DNA of 64,000 bases from Paracoccus sediminis (GTDB taxonomy: Bacteria > Pseudomonadota > Alphaproteobacteria > Rhodobacterales > Rhodobacteraceae): assembly GCF_900188295.1 (NCBI RefSeq), contig NZ_FZNM01000013.1, forward strand, positions 32,812 to 96,811, written 5' to 3'. Below, piece after piece: positions 22,416 through 30,736 of the stretch. A program made the position numbers and the translations under genes. The notes beneath the pieces were generated by a model, which was not told the origin of the DNA, did no database searches, and saw only the letters and a list, made by a program, of their open reading frames with translations. How positions within the stretch are numbered: position 1 is the stretch's first letter; each line of letters starts with the position of its first letter.

Positions 22416-23774
22416 ATGGCTAAACTTACAAAACGCGTCGTCGATGCGGCGGAAAGCCGTCGCAGTGATTACGTGATCTGGGACGATGAGCTACCCGGTT
22501 TCGGGCTTCGTGTCTTCACATCAGGCAAGCGCAGCTATGTGATCCAGTATCGCCAGGGAGGACGGTCGCGGCGCTACACCATCGGCCTGCATGGTATCTG
22601 GACGCCAGAACTGGCCCGCCAGGAGGCCAAGGTCCAACTTGGCAGGATCGCGCGCGGCGAAGACCCGGCCGAGGAAAAGCAGCTCGATCGCAAGTCCATG
22701 TCGGTCAAGGAACTCTGCACTCTTTATCTGAATGACATGAACGCCGGTCTCATCATGGGGAAAGGCGGCCGTCCAAAGAAGCACAGCACGATTGTGACCG
22801 ATACCGGGCGGATCAACCGGCACATCATCCCGCTCTTGGGCAGTCGGCGGGTGCGTGACTTGACCAAATCCGACGTCAACAAGCTCCTCAAAGACGTCAT
22901 GGCGGGTAAAACTCGGATTTCGGTCAAGACCGATAAGCTTAGAGGCAGGGCCATTGTCCGCGGCGGTCCTGGGACTGCCGCTCGAACCGTCAGCCTTCTC
23001 GGCGGTATTCTTACCTATGCCGTCGATGCTGGGATCATCGAGCGGAACCCGGCGCATGGCATCAAGAAACCGAAGGATAACGTCCGCAAGCGTCGGCTGT
23101 CCGAGGCGGAGTATCGCCTACTTGGTGTCTTGCTGCGCAAAGCAGCGCAGAACGAGAATTATGCCATGACCGTCGAGATCATCCGCCAGATCACCATGAC
23201 GGGTTGCCGCCGATCGGAAATGATCGGGCTAAGCTGGAGCGAAGTTGACGCCCAAGCCAGTTGCCTGCGCCTTGAAGACAGCAAGGAAGGCTATTCCATT
23301 CGGCCCATCGGGCTGCCTGTCGTGGAGTATCTGGAAGAGCGCGCCAAGTCGCGTATCGGCACTTATGTGTTTCCCGGCCGTGATGAGGACAGAGCGTTCG
23401 GCAGCTTCCCCAATCACTGGAAGAAGATCTTCACGGACTCCCCGCTTGCCGATGTCACTCCCCACGTTCTTCGCCATAGCTTCGCGAGCATAGCGAATGA
23501 TCTCGGGTTCACGGAGATCACCATCGCCGCTCTCGTCGGTCACGCCAAGGGGTCTGTCACGAGCAATTACATCCACACCGTCGACACGGCCCTCATCATG
23601 GCGGCCGACACGATTGCTGGCTACATTCAGGGCCTGCTCGATGGCATCGAGTTCAAGCAGACCGCCTACGCGCTGGATCGGGACTCCCGGAAGACGTCGC
23701 TCGCGCGCTTCCTTCAGAAGGCAGCAGGCAACGACGACAGAACCGCCGACGTGGCGCAGCCTCTGGCGGCTTGA
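22416..23774 (+). CDS. int: Tyrosine integrase with DUF4102-type N-terminus (ICE)
   Basis: This 452-residue integrase has the DUF4102-like arm-binding start (MAKLTKRVVDAA, GFGLRVFTSGKRSY) and the catalytic set Arg265 (TGCRRSEMI), His350-x-x-Arg353 (HVLRHS), His376 (VGHAKG) and Tyr385 (SNYIH). These P4-like integrases usually insert into tRNA genes, and this one begins 178 bases beyond the tRNA-Arg half-site, pointing into the ICE. GGAGG precedes the ATG closely. It is unlike the island integrase in length and N-terminus, so two unrelated elements share one attachment site. Confidence 0.93.
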   Translation: MAKLTKRVVDAAESRRSDYVIWDDELPGFGLRVFTSGKRSYVIQYRQGGRSRRYTIGLHGIWTPELARQEAKVQLGRIARGEDPAEEKQLDRKSMSVKELCTLYLNDMNAGLIMGKGGRPKKHSTIVTDTGRINRHIIPLLGSRRVRDLTKSDVNKLLKDVMAGKTRISVKTDKLRGRAIVRGGPGTAARTVSLLGGILTYAVDAGIIERNPAHGIKKPKDNVRKRRLSEAEYRLLGVLLRKAAQNENYAMTVEIIRQITMTGCRRSEMIGLSWSEVDAQASCLRLEDSKEGYSIRPIGLPVVEYLEERAKSRIGTYVFPGRDEDRAFGSFPNHWKKIFTDSPLADVTPHVLRHSFASIANDLGFTEITIAALVGHAKGSVTSNYIHTVDTALIMAADTIAGYIQGLLDGIEFKQTAYALDRDSRKTSLARFLQKAAGNDDRTADVAQPLAA

Positions 23775-23810
23775 GGATGGCGGAAACGGCTGGCGGATCG
23801 TGGGTCAGCC

Positions 23811-23872
23811 TTGAAATTGGGGCGCCTCCAATATATATTCCGACACATCGGAAGATTTATTGGTTGGAGGCG
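23811..23872 (+). promoter_or_regulatory. Promoter and operator of the DUF433/DUF5615 module
   Basis: TTGAAA at 23811-23816, 17 bases, then TATATT at 23834-23839 form a near-consensus sigma70 promoter. TTCCGA-CACA-TCGGAA at 23838-23853 is a perfect palindrome overlapping the -10 box and the expected start point. An outer 9-bp inverted repeat, CGCCTCCAA (23823-23831) and TTGGAGGCG (23864-23872), includes the ribosome-binding site. The layout fits autoregulation by the toxin-antitoxin pair. Confidence 0.65.
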
Positions 23873-23875
23873 TCC

Positions 23876-24526
23876 ATGCCCGCGACTGAAATGCTGAAGG
23901 CCACGGAGGCGGCCGTGGTCGCCCGCGTCAGCCTGCGCGATGTCAATCGCGTCATCGACGAGCGCATCCTGCCCGAAACGCTGGTCTCGGTCGAAAACGG
24001 ACGTTTCGTGCTAGGGGCCGCCTGCACCCTGATCGCCTTCTATTTCGAGAGCGCCAAACGGCTGACCTCGGAGGAACGCCTGTTCGCCATCCGCTCCGCC
24101 GAGCCACGGTTGCGGCGCTGGAACCGCGCAGCCACCGAGGCCATGCTGAAAGCCGACTGGACCGTTCGCCACGACTTCCTGACCATCGACCTTCTGCCCT
24201 TCTTCGAGCGTTCCGTCGCACGGCTGGAACGGCTGGACGCCGCGCGCGAGGTGGTCACCATCTCCGATGACATCATGGGCGGCACCCCGGTCATCAGCGG
24301 CACGCGCGTTCCGGTTCACGACGTCGCGGCCGCATTGGCGGCGGGCGTCCCCGCCAAGGAGATCCTTGAGGATTATCCGTCTCTGACCGAGGACAGGCTG
24401 GAATTGGCCGCGCTCTATGCGGAGGCCAACCCCCTTCGCGGACGGCCGAAGCCGCTCATCGCCAGACTGCCCGAAGGTGCGCGCATCCTCTCGGATCATC
24501 GCGTGCCGCGCAGGCGAGCCGGATGA
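23876..24526 (+). CDS. DUF433-domain antitoxin
   Basis: This 216-residue protein ends in a DUF433 domain (ISDDIMGGTPVISGTRVPVHDV, then EILEDYPSLTEDRLELA), a family found as antitoxins beside DUF5615 PIN-like toxins. The N-terminal part includes a helix-turn-helix-like start (MLKATEAAVVARVSLRDVNRVI) that could bind the palindromic promoter. The ATG lies 6 bases after GGAGG; the longer frame from 23771 is not needed. The stop overlaps the toxin start by 4 bases (ATGA). It remains intact although its toxin is interrupted. Confidence 0.82.
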   Translation: MPATEMLKATEAAVVARVSLRDVNRVIDERILPETLVSVENGRFVLGAACTLIAFYFESAKRLTSEERLFAIRSAEPRLRRWNRAATEAMLKADWTVRHDFLTIDLLPFFERSVARLERLDAAREVVTISDDIMGGTPVISGTRVPVHDVAAALAAGVPAKEILEDYPSLTEDRLELAALYAEANPLRGRPKPLIARLPEGARILSDHRVPRRRAG

Positions 24527-24677
24527 AGTTCCTGATCGACGAATGCCTCAGCCCGAAGCTGACCGAGCTGGCTCACCAGAGGGGGCATGGGGAATCGTCC
24601 CATGTCGTCTGGCTGGGCCGCTCGGGCGCGAAGGACTGGGATCTCATCCCCCTCATCGTAACCGTCCGGCGTGACCG

Positions 24678-26177
24678 CTATCCGTTCCAGCGCCACGGCA
24701 TCAGGTCATCGACCTTGGTGATCTTGTAGTCGGGAATGCGGGCGAGAGTGTCAGCGAGCCAGGCGTGGGGATCGACGGCGTTGAGCTTGGCCGTTTCGAT
24801 CAGGGTGTAGGCGATGGCAGCGGCGTTGCCGCCCGCCTCGGAGCCGACGAAGAGGTAGTTCTTCCGCCCGAGGGCGATGGCGCGCATGCCGCGTTCGGCG
24901 GTGTTGTTGTCCAACTCCAGGATGCCGTGGTCGAGGTAGGGGCGCAGGCGGTCCATTCGGGTCAGGGCATAGCGGATGGCGGCCGCGAGCGGGGATTTGC
25001 CCGAGATTTCCGTCAGTCTCATGGCCAGCCATCGCTGCAGATCGTCGAAGACCGGGGCGGCGTGAGCTTTGCGGAGTTCCGTGCGGCGGTCTGGCGGCGA
25101 CCCTCGGGCTTCTTTCTCGACGGCGTAGAGCTGTGCGATCCGGCCGATGGCCTCTCCGGCGATCGGGGAGCCCTGCGACCGATGGATATCGACGAACTTT
25201 CGCCGGACATGGGCCATGCAGGCGACCTCGCGGATGGTGCCGGAGCGGTAGAGATCCTCGAACCCGGCATAACCGTCGGCGTGCATCCAGCCGCGGAAGC
25301 GGGCGAGGTGGTCCTTGGGATGCTGGCCCTTGCGGTCACCGGAGAAGCGATACCATGCCGCCGGTGGGGCCTGCCCGCCCCAAGGGCGTTCGTCGCGCGC
25401 ATAGGTCCAGAGCCGGGCGGTCTGGGTCTTGCCGGTGCCGGGCGCCAGCATGCTGATCGGCGTGTCGTCGGCGAAGATCGCCTCGGCTGAGAAGACATGG
25501 CGCCCGATGGCGTCGGCCAGCGGCTCCAACAGGGCCGTGCTCTTGCCCACCCAGTCGGCCAGGGTGGACCGGTCCAGGTCGAGACCTTCGCGCTCGAAGA
25601 TCTGGCTCTGGCGGTAGAGCGGAAGGTGGTCGGCATACTTGCTCACCAAGACATGGGCGAGGAGGCCCGGCCCCGGGCGACCGCGCTCGATCGGGCGCGA
25701 GGGCAGTGGGGACTGCACGAAGCGTTCACAGCACGAGCAGGTCAGCCGAGGGCGGACAAGCCGGTTCACGATGAACCGCCCGGGAACGTATTCCAGCTCT
25801 TCCGTCACATCTTCCCCGATCCGGCGCAGGCGCCCGCCGCAATCGGCACAGGCATCTGTGCTCGGTGTCAGCTCCACCTCCATTCGCGGGATGTGGTCCG
25901 GGATCGGACGACGCTTGGGTTTGTCCTTCTCCTCGATGTCCGGCAGCTTCATCCGCGCGGTCATCGCGGCGGCGGCGATCTCGCTGGTCTCAAGGGCCAG
26001 CTGCAACTGTTCCGCCGTCTCGGACGACGCACCAAACCGGTGCGCCCGGTGCCCGGCCAGCTGATGCCGGAGCTTCTCGATCAGGATCGCCTGGGCCTTC
26101 ACCTCGGCCAGAAGCCGCGCGGTGAAGCTGCGCAGCTCCTCGGGGTCTTCCGGCAATGTCAGGGCCTGGGTGAGCAT
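24678..26177 (-). CDS. tnpC: IS66 transposase TnpC
   Basis: This 499-residue DDE transposase shows a leucine-zipper-like N-terminus (LAEVKAQAILIEKLRHQLAG), a zinc-binding region (CADCGGRLRRIG, CSCCERF), and catalytic acidic residues in IFADDTPISML, MHADGYAGF and ELDNNTAERGMR. It catalyses strand transfer for the element. Length is normal for the family and no frameshift is seen, so it is probably active. It is the last of three genes in the IS. Confidence 0.93.
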   Translation of the reverse strand: MLTQALTLPEDPEELRSFTARLLAEVKAQAILIEKLRHQLAGHRAHRFGASSETAEQLQLALETSEIAAAAMTARMKLPDIEEKDKPKRRPIPDHIPRMEVELTPSTDACADCGGRLRRIGEDVTEELEYVPGRFIVNRLVRPRLTCSCCERFVQSPLPSRPIERGRPGPGLLAHVLVSKYADHLPLYRQSQIFEREGLDLDRSTLADWVGKSTALLEPLADAIGRHVFSAEAIFADDTPISMLAPGTGKTQTARLWTYARDERPWGGQAPPAAWYRFSGDRKGQHPKDHLARFRGWMHADGYAGFEDLYRSGTIREVACMAHVRRKFVDIHRSQGSPIAGEAIGRIAQLYAVEKEARGSPPDRRTELRKAHAAPVFDDLQRWLAMRLTEISGKSPLAAAIRYALTRMDRLRPYLDHGILELDNNTAERGMRAIALGRKNYLFVGSEAGGNAAAIAYTLIETAKLNAVDPHAWLADTLARIPDYKITKVDDLMPWRWNG

Positions 26178-26235
26178 GCGGAAAGTTTATCCCACTGTAT
26201 TACTTGTGGGAATCACTGATTGCAGGCGCCGTGGA

Positions 26236-26583
26236 CTATCCCGCCGCCAGAGGCCGCCACGTCCGTTCCGGTGCCCGCCAGTCGATGCCTTCCAGCAGCA
26301 TCGACAGTTGCGCAGGCGACAAAGCCACCTTGCCCTCCTTGGCCGAGGGCCAGACGAACCGACCCTTCTCCAGCCGCTTCATGAACATGCACGCGCCTTG
26401 GCCATCCCACCAGATCACCTTCACCAGATCGCCCCGACGGCCACGGAAGACGAACAGATGCCCGGCGAACGGGTCCTGCTTCAGCACCGCCTCGGCCTGC
26501 GCCGCCAGTGCCGTGAACCCCTTGCGCATGTCGGTGGCGCCCGCCGCCAGCCAGACCCGCGTGTTCGCCGGAACCGGGATCAC
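26236..26583 (-). CDS. tnpB: IS66 accessory protein TnpB
   Basis: This 115-residue protein has the IS66 TnpB signature, including [14 protein letters not shown] and [21 protein letters not shown]. It is required with TnpA and TnpC for transposition of IS66 elements; its biochemical role is poorly defined. It overlaps the end of tnpA by 4 bases (ATGA) and precedes tnpC by 58 bases. This is the IS66 orf2 protein, unrelated to the RNA-guided TnpB nucleases. Confidence 0.93.
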   Translation of the reverse strand: MIPVPANTRVWLAAGATDMRKGFTALAAQAEAVLKQDPFAGHLFVFRGRRGDLVKVIWWDGQGACMFMKRLEKGRFVWPSAKEGKVALSPAQLSMLLEGIDWRAPERTWRPLAAG

Positions 26584-26975
26584 GCCGTCACGCCCCGGAT
26601 CAGCCGCGCCAGAGCCTCGGGATCATAGCTCCCGCTGATGCGCATCCGGTGCCCGCCCGCCAATTCGATCTCGATGTGGTTGTGGGCGGCAGGTGTTGCC
26701 CGGGCAGACCTGGTCTCCGCGACAATCTCCACAGGCAGAAAGCGCGCCTCCTCTGACGGGGGAAGAGCCGAGGCGGGGTCCGGCGCGTAACGGCGATCGC
26801 GCAGCCACTTGAAGATCAAGTTCGCATTCACCGCGTAGCGCCGCGCCACCTGGGCGACCGATACCCCCGGCGCCGCCGTCTGGAAGCAGATCGACCGCTT
26901 CTCCTCATCCGTCCAAAGCCGCTTCGTCCGACGCGCCACGTCATCACCACAGTGTCCACTATCAATGGTGGACAC
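26580..26975 (-). CDS. tnpA: IS66 DNA-binding protein TnpA
   Basis: This 131-residue protein has an N-terminal helix-turn-helix ([29 protein letters not shown], then [10 protein letters not shown]) typical of IS66 orf1 and IS3-type OrfA proteins. It probably binds the element ends or assists the transposase. The start lies 48 bases inside the right terminus, leaving room for a promoter. It overlaps tnpB by 4 bases. Confidence 0.9.
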   Translation of the reverse strand: MSTIDSGHCGDDVARRTKRLWTDEEKRSICFQTAAPGVSVAQVARRYAVNANLIFKWLRDRRYAPDPASALPPSEEARFLPVEIVAETRSARATPAAHNHIEIELAGGHRMRISGSYDPEALARLIRGVTA

Positions 26976-27331
26976 TATCCCGCACTCTCACACCGCGGCA
27001 GAGCGGTTAGACCGGACGGTTACCCCTCATCATCGAGGACGACTGGACCTTCGTGACCCGCAATTCCGTCGATTTCCGGGGCGCAGCCTCGCGCCCCGGC
27101 GAGAAAGGGCAATATGCCCGTGTCGATCTGCATGCCGGCCTGGTCTGCCTCAATGGCCCCGAGGGTATGACGCGAGCCCTCCAGTTGGAGTTGTTCGAGC
27201 AAGCCCTGCTCGAACTTGACGCCGATCCAGACCTTGTGAACCAGGTGCTTGAAGTCACGCTGGAGGACGATGACCATCTGCGTGTTATCCGATATGCGCT
27301 CCCCTCGGAGCCGGACCAGAGAACCTGACGG

Positions 27332-27348
27332 GAGCGCGATCAGCGCTC
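27332..27348. terminator. Palindrome between convergent toxin and MFS genes
   Basis: GAGCGC-GATCA-GCGCTC lies just after the split toxin gene stop and overlaps the MFS stop codon. Its position between convergent genes suits a bidirectional terminator, though there is no T-run. Confidence 0.4.
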
Positions 27349-28653
27349 ACGCGGCCAAGCCGCGTGCATGTCGTCGATCACATAGGCATGGGCATGGCGT
27401 CGACCATGCCCAGCTTCTGCGAGATGCGGATGGTCGGCCGACAGATCGGCATGACCGTGTTCAAGCACCTCTGGATCGTCGGCAGGCCAGACGGCGAAGC
27501 CGATGCCGATCGCGACAGCGGCCAGCGCGGCCAGAATGATCGCCGTCATCGGCAGGCCGAGCGTCGCGCCGGCCCACCCGGCAAGCGGATAGGCGATCAG
27601 CCAGCAGGCATGGGAAAGCGCGAACTGCGCGGCGAACAGCGCCGGCCGGTCTTCGGGATTGGCCGAGCGCCGGAGCAGCCGGCCGGATGGCGTCTGTGCC
27701 GTGGAATAGCCGACACCGAGCAGGAACCACAGCGGCAACAGCCAGCCGTAGCCCGGCAGCGCCGCCGCCGCCAGTGTTCCCACCGCCAGCAGCGATGCGC
27801 CACCGAGCATCGCCGTTCGATCTGGAATCGAGTCCAGCAGCTTCGGCAGCGCAAGCGCCGCGACCATCGAGCCGCCACCGAACGCCGCGAGGGCCAGGGC
27901 CATCGCCTGGTTGTCGAGGCCATAGACAGCCTGCACGTAAACGACCGTATTCACGATCACCAGCGCGCCCGCCGAGGCGACTGCGAGGTTGATCGCCAGC
28001 AGCCCGCGCAGGCGCGGCGTCGCCAGATAGATGCGGATGCCGCGCGTCGTGCGGTCGTAGATACCACGAGGTTTCGACGGTTTCGGACTCGGCAGGACGA
28101 CCGAGATCACCAGAGCCGCCGAGACGAGGAAGCCGATCACCGTGCCGGCGAATAGGCTATGGAACGAGATGAAGGCGAGAAGTGCCGCCGCCAGCATCGG
28201 ACTGACGACGCTTTCCAGATCGTAGGCCAGCCGGGAGAGCGACAGCGCGCGCGTGTATTCCTTCTCGTCCGGCAGGATGTCGGGGATCGTCGCCTGGAAG
28301 GTCGGCGTGAAGGCGGCCGAGGCCGATTGCAGCACGAAGATCAGAACATAGACCTGCCAAATCTCGGTGACGAAAGGCAGGAAAACGGCAACGGCGGCGC
28401 GGACGAGATCGAGCGCCACCAGCATGGCGCGCCGCGGCACACGCTCGGCGAATGCCGATGCGACCGGCGCGACACCGACATAGGCGATCATCTTGATGGC
28501 GAGCGCGGTCCCCAGCACCGCGCCGGCCTCCGCCCCCGCCAGTTCGAAAGCCAGCAGGCCCAGCGCCACCGTCGCAAGGCCGGTTCCCACCAGTGCGATG
28601 ACCTGTGCCAGAAAGAGGTGGCGATAGGTCCGGTTTTCGAGGATCGCCAACAT
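27340..28653 (-). CDS. MFS efflux transporter with His-rich tail (metal export candidate)
   Basis: This transporter of about 437 residues has 10-12 hydrophobic segments and MFS features such as DRTTRGI between the halves. The last 45 residues contain many histidines (HGHADLSADHPHLAEAGHG and HAHAYVIDDMH), as in NreB/NrsD-type nickel exporters. It follows a CsoR/RcnR-type regulator gene with overlapping stop and start (GTGATG), so GTG at 28656 or ATG at 28653 may be used. Nickel or cobalt export is the best guess; copper is possible given the regulator ligands. Confidence 0.8.
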   Translation of the reverse strand: MLAILENRTYRHLFLAQVIALVGTGLATVALGLLAFELAGAEAGAVLGTALAIKMIAYVGVAPVASAFAERVPRRAMLVALDLVRAAVAVFLPFVTEIWQVYVLIFVLQSASAAFTPTFQATIPDILPDEKEYTRALSLSRLAYDLESVVSPMLAAALLAFISFHSLFAGTVIGFLVSAALVISVVLPSPKPSKPRGIYDRTTRGIRIYLATPRLRGLLAINLAVASAGALVIVNTVVYVQAVYGLDNQAMALALAAFGGGSMVAALALPKLLDSIPDRTAMLGGASLLAVGTLAAAALPGYGWLLPLWFLLGVGYSTAQTPSGRLLRRSANPEDRPALFAAQFALSHACWLIAYPLAGWAGATLGLPMTAIILAALAAVAIGIGFAVWPADDPEVLEHGHADLSADHPHLAEAGHGRRHAHAYVIDDMHAAWPRER

Positions 28654-28940
28654 CACAGATACTTCGCTATTTCCTTGAACTCGTCGATCGACTGCCGCCG
28701 ATCACGCCCGAGCGGCCCGACCACTTCTTCGAGGCAATGGTCGAGGTGATCCTGAATCAGTGTCTTCTTGGCCTGGGCGATAGCCTTCTCGACGGCATGG
28801 AGCTGCTGGGCGATGTCGAGGCACGGCCGCCCGCCCTCGATCATCTCGATGACGCCGCGAAGATGACCATCGGCGCGCTTCAGCCGCTTGACGATCTCCG
28901 GGTGGGATTGGTGAGTTTGGGATGGCTTGGTCATCGTCAT
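28653..28940 (-). CDS. CsoR/RcnR-family metal-sensing repressor
   Basis: This 95-residue all-helical repressor has the DUF156 pattern (VKRLKRADGHLRGVIEMIEGGRPC). Candidate metal ligands are Cys40, His65 and Cys69, the Cys-His-Cys spacing of CsoR and of the nickel sensor InrS, with His10 and His13 near the N-terminus as extra nitrogen ligands. When metal binds, such proteins release their operator; one lies directly upstream at 28945-28963. Together with the downstream exporter it forms a two-gene metal-resistance unit. Confidence 0.88.
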   Translation of the reverse strand: MTMTKPSQTHQSHPEIVKRLKRADGHLRGVIEMIEGGRPCLDIAQQLHAVEKAIAQAKKTLIQDHLDHCLEEVVGPLGRDRRQSIDEFKEIAKYL

Positions 28941-28944
28941 ATCC

Positions 28945-28963
28945 TATCCCCCTGTAGGGGATA
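28945..28963 (-). promoter_or_regulatory. CsoR-type operator
   Basis: TATCCCC-CTGTA-GGGGATA is a perfect 7-bp inverted repeat with the G/C tract typical of CsoR/RcnR operators. It ends 5 bases before the regulator start codon, so binding would block transcription of regulator and exporter. Confidence 0.75.
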
Positions 28964-29073
28964 TACCAAGATGGTCGAACGTCGAAAGCAGGTTGCTCGT
29001 TTGGCTATAGCGGCAGGTGAAGTCAGGTATTGCTTACTTGCACTTCTACGCTTTTGCGGTTGTCGGTTCTTGC

Positions 29074-29141
29074 GGGGGAAAGCCTTCCCCCTGGCCGGCA
29101 CTGCGTTGCCGGCACACCCCCTTCTGCGGGGAGACCCCGCA
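29074..29141. repeat. Cluster of three perfect hairpins
   Basis: Three adjacent stem-loops occur: GGGGGAA/TTCCCCC (29074-29091), GCCGGCA/TGCCGGC (29094-29113) and TGCGGGG/CCCCGCA (29125-29141, loop AGA). The last resembles hairpins in the repeats at 46.9 and 47.9 kb. The surrounding 28964-29177 has no gene. Function unknown. Confidence 0.7.
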
Positions 29142-29177
29142 ACGCCCCCTGGGTAGGTCTCAGCCGGACTCAGTGAT

Positions 29178-29681
29178 GTGGTGGACGCGCTCGCCTCGCG
29201 ATACAGTGTCCCAACGCCTATACTTCATCTCATCTGTGGGCTTCCCGGCTCGGGCAAGACCACATTGGCACGGCAGCTTGAGAATCAGGGAAAGGGGCTT
29301 CGCCTCTCTCCCGATGAATGGATGTCCACGCTCGGATTCCAGCTCTACGACGAGGGCGGCCGCGCGCGTGTCGAGCAGTTGCAATGGCGTCTGGCCCAAC
29401 GCCTTCTGGCCGCCGGAAACGACGTCATTCTGGAGAACGGCTTCTGGTCAAGAGAGGAGCGCGATTCCTACCGGGCGGTTGCGCAGTCGCTCGGCTGCGA
29501 GACCCGGCTTCACTATCTCGACGTCCCCGTCGAGGAGTTGCAGCGTCGGATCATCGCCCGCAACCGCGATGCGCCTGCCGATGCGGCTGTCGATCCGAAC
29601 GATCTTCTCGCTTGGTCGAAGATGTTCGAACCGCCGACCACGGACGAACTTGCGGTTGGGCACGGCACCGCGCCGCCGTGA
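29178..29681 (+). CDS. P-loop kinase-like ATP-binding protein
   Basis: This 167-residue protein has a perfect Walker A (GLPGSGKT at about residues 20-27), a following SPDEWM and a LID-like Arg-rich stretch (RRIIARNRD), typical of small P-loop kinases of the AAA_33/zeta-like group. The phosphorylated substrate is unknown. The frame starts at tandem GTG codons (29178, 29181) without a strong ribosome-binding site, so the start is uncertain. It stands alone before the first structured leader, and its link to the neighbours is not evident. Confidence 0.75.
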   Translation: MVDALASRYSVPTPILHLICGLPGSGKTTLARQLENQGKGLRLSPDEWMSTLGFQLYDEGGRARVEQLQWRLAQRLLAAGNDVILENGFWSREERDSYRAVAQSLGCETRLHYLDVPVEELQRRIIARNRDAPADAAVDPNDLLAWSKMFEPPTTDELAVGHGTAPP

Positions 29682-29697
29682 TCGGCGGCAGCGCCGC

Positions 29698-29782
29698 TTT
29701 AGAGTGAGAGTGCAGACGGGGTTTGCCGTGACGGGTTGAGGGCTGGAGAAGAGGTCTCCGGCGCCCGTCGCGGAGAACCGCG
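29698..29782 (+). promoter_or_regulatory. Structured leader 1 (upstream of ardC)
   Basis: First of four related leaders. The outer stem CCGTGACGGG (29726-29735) pairs with CCCGTCGCGG (29764-29773); GTTG follows the 5' strand; the inner stem CTGGAG/CTCCGG encloses a loop containing AGAGG. The conserved upstream AGAGTGAGAG starts at 29701. The ribosome-binding site GGAG lies at the base of the outer stem, 7 bases before the ATG. Confidence 0.8.
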
Positions 29783-30736
29783 ATGTCCAGATACGACCAT
29801 ACCCCCCGTTCCGGCGCGGATCGGGCGAACCTTTACGACGAGATCACCGACAAGATCATCGCCGAGCTTGAGGCCGGGCGCTTTCCTTGGGTCCAGCCCT
29901 GGGGCAAGGCCACGGCCCAGGCCCCGCTCGGCCTGCCGCAGAACGCCAGCACCGGCCGCGCCTATAGCGGCATCAATATCCTCATCCTGTGGGGCGCCGT
30001 CGTCCAGCACGGCTTCCCCGGACAGGGCTGGCTCACCTTCCGCCAGGCGCTTTCGCTCGGCGGCAATGTCCGCAAGGGCGAGTGCGGCACAACCGTCGTC
30101 TATGCCGATCGCTTCACGCCCGAGGACGAGAAGCGGCGGGCGCGAGAGACCGGCGAGGAACCGGGGAAGATCCCGTTCCTGAAGCGGTTCACGGTGTTCA
30201 ACACCGCGCAGTGCGAGGGCCTGCCCGAGGACATTGCCGTGGCCATGCCGCCTCCGCCATCCGGACTGGTCGAGCCGAGGGTCGAGGCGCTCATCAAGGC
30301 GACCGGCATCGACTTCCGCATCGGCGGCGACCGCGCCTACTACGTCCCGGCCCTCGACCATGTGGTCGTTCCGCCGCCGCAAGCCTATTTCGAGCCGATC
30401 AACTGGCACCGGACGGCCCTGCATGAGCTGGGTCATGCGACAGGCCATGCGTCCCGGCTGAACCGCGATTTTTCCGGTTCCTTCGGCACCAGGAAATACG
30501 CTTTCGAGGAGCTGGTGGCGGAAATCTCGGCCGCCTTCTGCTGTGCCTCCCTCGGCATTGTGCCGACCGTCCGCCATGCGGATTACATCGCCTCCTGGCT
30601 CGAAGTGCTGCGCGAGGACAACCGGGCCGTCGTCCGCGCTGCCTCGCAGGCGAGCAAAGCGGCCGACTGGATTTTGTCCTTCCTGCCAGATGCGGACGGG
30701 CTCGGTGCGGCCGACGATGAGCGGGAGGCAGCATGA
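29783..30736 (+). CDS. ardC: ArdC-family antirestriction protein
   Basis: This 317-residue protein has the ArdC layout: an N-terminal single-stranded DNA-binding domain (ITDKIIAELEAGRFPWVQPW, NASTGRAYSGIN) and a C-terminal zincin-like metallopeptidase domain with HELGH at 214-218 and a downstream FEELVAE for the third ligand. ArdC proteins on conjugative elements protect incoming DNA from host restriction. The structured leader ends at its start, and its stop overlaps the next gene start (ATGA), so the two are translated together. Confidence 0.92.
   Translation: MSRYDHTPRSGADRANLYDEITDKIIAELEAGRFPWVQPWGKATAQAPLGLPQNASTGRAYSGINILILWGAVVQHGFPGQGWLTFRQALSLGGNVRKGECGTTVVYADRFTPEDEKRRARETGEEPGKIPFLKRFTVFNTAQCEGLPEDIAVAMPPPPSGLVEPRVEALIKATGIDFRIGGDRAYYVPALDHVVVPPPQAYFEPINWHRTALHELGHATGHASRLNRDFSGSFGTRKYAFEELVAEISAAFCCASLGIVPTVRHADYIASWLEVLREDNRAVVRAASQASKAADWILSFLPDADGLGAADDEREAA

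Larger units (their letters stand above)
24658..27023 (-). mobile_element. IS66-family insertion sequence
   Basis: The 2366-bp element begins GTAACCGTCCGG and ends CCGGACGGTTAC, with imperfect terminal repeats of about 22 bases, and is flanked by the 8-base duplication CCCTCATC (24650-24657 and 27024-27031), the size typical of IS66. It carries the full tnpA-tnpB-tnpC set on the minus strand. The exact duplication suggests a fairly recent insertion. Confidence 0.93.
24523..27328 (+). pseudogene. DUF5615 PIN-like toxin gene split by IS66
   Basis: The left part (24523-24657) encodes MKFLIDECLSPKL through KDWDLIPLI and the right part (27032-27328) continues IEDDWTFVTRNSVDFRG to the end. Removing the insertion and one copy of the 8-base duplication restores a single frame of 143 residues. 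The first Asp (IDE) and later acidic residues fit the PIN-like nuclease fold of DUF5615 toxins. As it stands the left fragment runs 22 codons into the IS before a stop, giving an inactive 68-residue product. Confidence 0.88.

Noticed and set aside
22169..22423. ORF containing AHPTGFEPVTSAFGG and its minus-strand partner
   Set aside because: Same tRNA-derived artefact at the second half-site.
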